A stretch of 64,000 nucleotides of DNA from contig WYBX01000031.1 in the NCBI GenBank assembly GCA_011525695.1, forward strand, positions 1 to 64,000, read 5' to 3'. Under the pieces are notes generated by a model. It made no database searches, had not been told where the DNA came from, and saw only the letters and a program-made list of their open reading frames with translations. Shown one piece after another: positions 61,207 to 64,000 of this stretch (positions within the stretch are counted from its first letter, which is position 1; each line of letters opens with the position of its first letter). The stretch is from Verrucomicrobiia bacterium. GTDB lineage: Bacteria; Verrucomicrobiota; Verrucomicrobiia; Opitutales; Opitutaceae. A program made the position numbers and the translations under genes.

Positions 61207-62445
61207 TCAAATCGCCAGGAGCAGCCGGCTGGGATCCTCGATGGCCTGCTTCACCTTCACAAGGAAGGTGACCGCCTCCCTGCCGTCGATCAACCGGTGA
61301 TCGTAGCTGAGCGCCAGGTACATCATCGGCCGGATCACGACCTGGCCATTGAGCGCAACCGGCCGTTCATTGATGGCGTGGAGGCCGAGAATCGCACTTT
61401 GCGGCGGGTTGATGATCGGGGTGGAGAGCATCGAGCCGAAAATGCCGCCGTTCGTGATCGTGAACACTCCGCCCTCGAGATCGGCGAGGGTGATCCTGGC
61501 TTCGCGGGCGCGCTTGGCGGCATCGGCGATCGCGCGCTCGATCTCCGCCATGCCCAGGGTATCGCAATTTCGGATCACCGGGACCATCAGTCCCTTCTCC
61601 GTGGAGACGGCGATCCCGATGTCGTAATAGTGGTTTTGGACGATGCTGTCGCCGTCGAGCTGCGCGTTCACGTTGGGAACCTCCCGCAGCGCGTGCACCG
61701 CGGCCTTGGCGAAGAACGACATGAAGCCAAGCTTGAGGCCGTTCTTCTTCACGAAGTCGTCCTGATAACGGGATCGCAGCGCCATCACGGCGGACATGTC
61801 GACCTCGTTGAAGGTCGTGAGCATTGCCGCCTCATGCTGCGCGGCGACGAGTCGCTGGGCAATCTTGGCGCGCAGCGGCGAAAGCTTCCGGCGCGTCTGG
61901 CGATTCGTCGCGGAAGGACTGGAGGCGGCGGGAGCCGCCGGAGCGGACTTGGGCGGTTCAGGCTTCTCGGGTTTCGGCTCCGGTCGCCGACCTTCGCCGC
62001 CAGCGGCGGCGAGCATGTCGCCCTTCGTGACCCGGCCGCCCTTGCCAGTGCCGGAAACCTGCGCGGGATCGACGCCGGATTCTGCGGCGATCCGTCGAAC
62101 GGCGGGCGACACCGGGGCTGCCTTGGCCGCACTCGCGGGGGCTGCCGGGCCGGGGCTGGCTGCGGCCGCCGGTGCCGCGGACCTTGGCTCTGCGCCGGCC
62201 CCCGCGGCCGCCGGATCGATGGTGGCGACGACCTGGCCAATGGCCACTTCGTCTCCGGCGGCAACCTTCAGGGAAATGGTGCCGTCAGCCTCGGCGAGGC
62301 CCTCGGACGTGATCTTGTCCGTCTCCAGTTCGAAAATCGGCTGGTCCTTCTTCACGACGGCGCCGTCACCGACGTGCCATTTGGCGAGGATGCCGGAGCT
62401 GATGGATTCGCCCATGGGCGGGACTTTGACTTCGAGGAGGGACAT
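61207..62445 (-). CDS. sucB: 2-oxoglutarate dehydrogenase E2, dihydrolipoyl succinyltransferase
   Basis: 412 residues. Lipoyl domain at 1-78, with Lys44 in [13 protein letters not shown]. An Ala/Pro linker follows. The E1/E3-binding domain is near 115-150 ([20 protein letters not shown] then [14 protein letters not shown]). The catalytic core runs from about 180 to 412 and ends [20 protein letters not shown], with His and Asp of the transferase site. It moves succinyl from E1 to CoA. Between sucA and lpd. The start at 62445 is fixed by [15 protein letters not shown]. Confidence 0.96.
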   Translation of the reverse strand: MSLLEVKVPPMGESISSGILAKWHVGDGAVVKKDQPIFELETDKITSEGLAEADGTISLKVAAGDEVAIGQVVATIDPAAAGAGAEPRSAAPAAAASPGPAAPASAAKAAPVSPAVRRIAAESGVDPAQVSGTGKGGRVTKGDMLAAAGGEGRRPEPKPEKPEPPKSAPAAPAASSPSATNRQTRRKLSPLRAKIAQRLVAAQHEAAMLTTFNEVDMSAVMALRSRYQDDFVKKNGLKLGFMSFFAKAAVHALREVPNVNAQLDGDSIVQNHYYDIGIAVSTEKGLMVPVIRNCDTLGMAEIERAIADAAKRAREARITLADLEGGVFTITNGGIFGSMLSTPIINPPQSAILGLHAINERPVALNGQVVIRPMMYLALSYDHRLIDGREAVTFLVKVKQAIEDPSRLLLAI

Positions 62446-62456
62446 GGGACAAAAAA

Positions 62457-62520
62457 GTAGTGAGTAGCGAGTAGCGGGTAGCGGGTAGGGAAGTAGCTAG
62501 TAGTGAGTAGCGGGTAGTGA
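62457..62520. repeat. Array of nine 7-nt repeats between sucA and sucB
   Basis: Units of consensus GTAGYGR (GTAGTGA, GTAGCGA, GTAGCGG and variants) run head to tail from 62457 to 62520, with one 1-nt slip at 62492. They begin 11 nt upstream of the sucB ATG. The same unit occurs at 61181-61201 and 33150-33293. Confidence 0.75.
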
Positions 62521-62590
62521 GCAGGGTGCAACCAAGACATCCCAGCTCAAGCCGGCGGTCTCCAATGCCGGGGTTTCAGTATTCTGGATT

Positions 62591-62634
62591 CAGAATCGGA
62601 CTCCTGGAGGGCTGGGCACCGTCCCGGCCGAATG
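62591..62634. repeat. Fourth copy of the variable-arm hairpin family
   Basis: Starts CAGAATCGGACTCCTGGAGG like the copies at 57751-57928. Arms GGCTGGG (62610-62616) and CCCGGCC (62623-62629) around CACCGT; all pairs hold with one G-U. It sits in the sucA-sucB spacer. Confidence 0.65.
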
Positions 62635-62674
62635 ACCAATGCGTATTGGATTCCTTGGCCGGGCTCCGCACGCA

Positions 62675-64000
62675 TCAGCCCGAGAAGGCCTCCTTGAGCA
62701 AGGCGGTGAGTTCGAGTTTGTGGAGGGCGAGCGAGCCGACCGCGGGCGAGGCGGAGGCGTCGCGGCCAACGTAGGCGGGCTTGCGGCCGAAGACTTCCTC
62801 GAGCTGCGGAGCAATCCAGTTCCAGGCCCCCATGTTGGCGGATTCCTCCTGGGCCCAGATCAGCTTCGCGCCACCATAGTGAGCGGCGATTTCGGAGAGT
62901 CGCTGCCGATGCAGCGGGTAGAGCTGTTCAACCCGCACCACCGCCGCATCGGCCACATGGTGTTTGGTGCGGTACTCGATCAGATCGTAATAGACCTTGC
63001 CGGAGCAAAGGATCAGCCGTCCGGCCGGTCGCGAGTCGCGCGGCTTCGAATCGGGGGCGACGGCGGCCGAGGCAAAGTCCGGATCATCGATGATTTCCTG
63101 GAAGCTGCCCTGGGTGAATTCCTGGAGGCGCGAAACCGCGGCCGGGTGCCGGAGCAGCGATTTTGGCGACATGACGACAAGCGGCTTCTGAAATTCACGC
63201 TTCATCTGCCGGCGGAGGATGTGGAAGAAATTTGCGGGAGTGGTGATGTTGGCGACCTGGATGTTGTCCTCGGCACACAATTGCAGGAACCGCTCGAGCC
63301 GGGCGGAGGAGTGTTCCGGTCCCTGCCCCTCGTAGCCGTGAGGGAGCAGCAGGACGATGCCGCTGGTGCGCTGCCATTTCGATTCGCCGCTGGAAATGAA
63401 CTGGTCGATCACGACCTGGGCGCCATTGGCGAAGTCGCCAAACTGGGCTTCCCAGATGCAGAGCATCCCGGGGTAATCCAGCGAATAACCGTAATCGAAG
63501 CCGAGCACCGCCGCCTCGGAAAGGAGCGAATTGTACACGCAGAATTGCGCCTGGTTTTCCGCCAGGTGCTTGAGCGGCGCGTAGGTCGCGTCCGTCTCCA
63601 TGTCATGCAGGACGGCGTGCCGGTGGCTGAAGGTGCCGCGCTCGCAATCCTGGCCGCTGAGCCGGACGGGGGTTCCTTCCACCAGCAGGGTACCGAAGGC
63701 GAGGGCTTCGGCGAAGCCCCAGTCGATCGGTCCGCCCTCGCGGTGGGCGCGGAGCCGCGCCTCGGTAAAGCGCTTGAGTTTGGGATTGAGCTTGAAACCG
63801 GGCGGCACGGTCGTCAGCCCCCGCACCACCTGCTCAATCACGTCCGCCGGCACGCCGGTGGCGATCGGCTTGAAGTGGTAGTGGGGCTGGAAGATCGCGG
63901 TGGAGCCGGCGAACTTGCGCTGCTCGAGCGCGGCGGCGCGGCGGGCGGTGCGGGCCACCTCGGCCGCCTTGGCCTTCTCCAATGCCTGCTCGAGGGCGGC
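62675..64000 (-). CDS. sucA: 2-oxoglutarate dehydrogenase E1, C-terminal part (cut by window end)
   Basis: At least 441 residues; the N-terminal half lies beyond 64000. The frame continues to the last base. [50 protein letters not shown] and [20 protein letters not shown] are the E1o signatures around the thiamine diphosphate and substrate sites. [14 protein letters not shown] is also typical. It decarboxylates 2-oxoglutarate and passes succinyl to E2. First known gene of this operon in the window. The gap to sucB is 229 bp and holds both repeat families. Confidence 0.95.
   Translation of the reverse strand, partial: AALEQALEKAKAAEVARTARRAAALEQRKFAGSTAIFQPHYHFKPIATGVPADVIEQVVRGLTTVPPGFKLNPKLKRFTEARLRAHREGGPIDWGFAEALAFGTLLVEGTPVRLSGQDCERGTFSHRHAVLHDMETDATYAPLKHLAENQAQFCVYNSLLSEAAVLGFDYGYSLDYPGMLCIWEAQFGDFANGAQVVIDQFISSGESKWQRTSGIVLLLPHGYEGQGPEHSSARLERFLQLCAEDNIQVANITTPANFFHILRRQMKREFQKPLVVMSPKSLLRHPAAVSRLQEFTQGSFQEIIDDPDFASAAVAPDSKPRDSRPAGRLILCSGKVYYDLIEYRTKHHVADAAVVRVEQLYPLHRQRLSEIAAHYGGAKLIWAQEESANMGAWNWIAPQLEEVFGRKPAYVGRDASASPAVGSLALHKLELTALLKEAFSG

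Noticed and set aside
59755..62460. A 901-residue plus-strand frame across lpd and sucB
   Set aside because: It is antisense to two clear enzymes; long antisense frames are expected in GC-rich DNA with strong third-position bias.
1..64000. tRNA, rRNA, CRISPR arrays, phage or transposase genes
   Set aside because: No T-loop patterns in a tRNA context, no evenly spaced direct repeats with unique spacers, and no recognisable transposase or integrase proteins were seen.

Overview
This is a 64-kb stretch of a GC-rich (clearly above 60% GC by eye) bacterial chromosome. The gene set points to the Verrucomicrobiota, most likely the Opitutales/Opitutaceae. Clues are a C-terminal sorting tail of the VPDGGST type, an outer-membrane receptor with a carboxypeptidase-like N-terminal domain and a TonB box ending EFSVSAS, a regulator joining a GntR winged helix to a LacI-type sensor, sulfatases with a true formylglycine-generating enzyme, and many secreted carbohydrate-active proteins. 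The lineage is inferred from gene content, not from a marker-gene tree. No tRNA, rRNA, CRISPR array, prophage, integrase or transposase was recognised.

Region 1 (0.2-18.6 kb) is a polysaccharide or acidic-sugar utilisation locus. It holds an exported lectin, a Na+/solute symporter, a GntR-LacI hybrid regulator, a TonB-dependent receptor, and then a tight run of an unidentified helical-barrel protein, an HpcH/HpaI aldolase, a GH33-type sialidase, an aldehyde dehydrogenase, a cytosolic sulfatase, a second HpcH/HpaI aldolase, a second Na+/solute symporter and a BNR-repeat protein. The logic appears to be: release outside, pass through the TonB receptor and symporters, desulfate inside, cleave to pyruvate plus an aldehyde, and oxidise the aldehyde. 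The substrate is not known and no NanA-type sialate lyase is present. This is the best candidate here for an undescribed pathway.

Region 2 (18.6-30 kb) is mixed metabolism and housekeeping: a cystathionine-synthase-like PLP enzyme, exonuclease III, a CinA-like protein, a Tat-exported TIM-barrel isomerase, an HGSNAT-like acyltransferase, an aldo/keto reductase, a YgjP-type protease, a CDP-alcohol phosphatidyltransferase, a YfcE-type phosphoesterase and a gamma-glutamyltransferase.

Region 3 (30.2-35.7 kb) is the conserved rpmH-rnpA-yidD-yidC run plus a YebC regulator, a TIM-barrel isomerase and an FKBP; dnaA is not next to it. Region 4 (35.7-43.5 kb) is a second carbohydrate set, all exported: aldose 1-epimerase, a heparinase II/III-like lyase, a beta-propeller and a beta-helix protein.

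Region 5 (43.5-48.6 kb, minus strand) is a caa3-type oxidase operon with subunit II fused to cytochrome c, subunits I and III fused, a small membrane protein and a triheme cytochrome c. Region 6 (48.9-59.6 kb) holds stress and envelope genes, an MFS exporter, an amidohydrolase, the formylglycine-generating enzyme and an exported arylsulfatase. Region 7 (59.7-64 kb, minus strand) is the 2-oxoglutarate dehydrogenase operon sucA-sucB-lpd, with sucA cut by the window end.

The spacers are unusual. They carry several families of short structured repeats: hairpins whose arms change together between copies, arrays of a 7-nt unit (GTAGYGR) that abut stop and start codons, a 91-bp element with 14-bp terminal inverted repeats, and a 36-nt palindrome-centred element found twice at the same distance and orientation from two secreted-protein genes.
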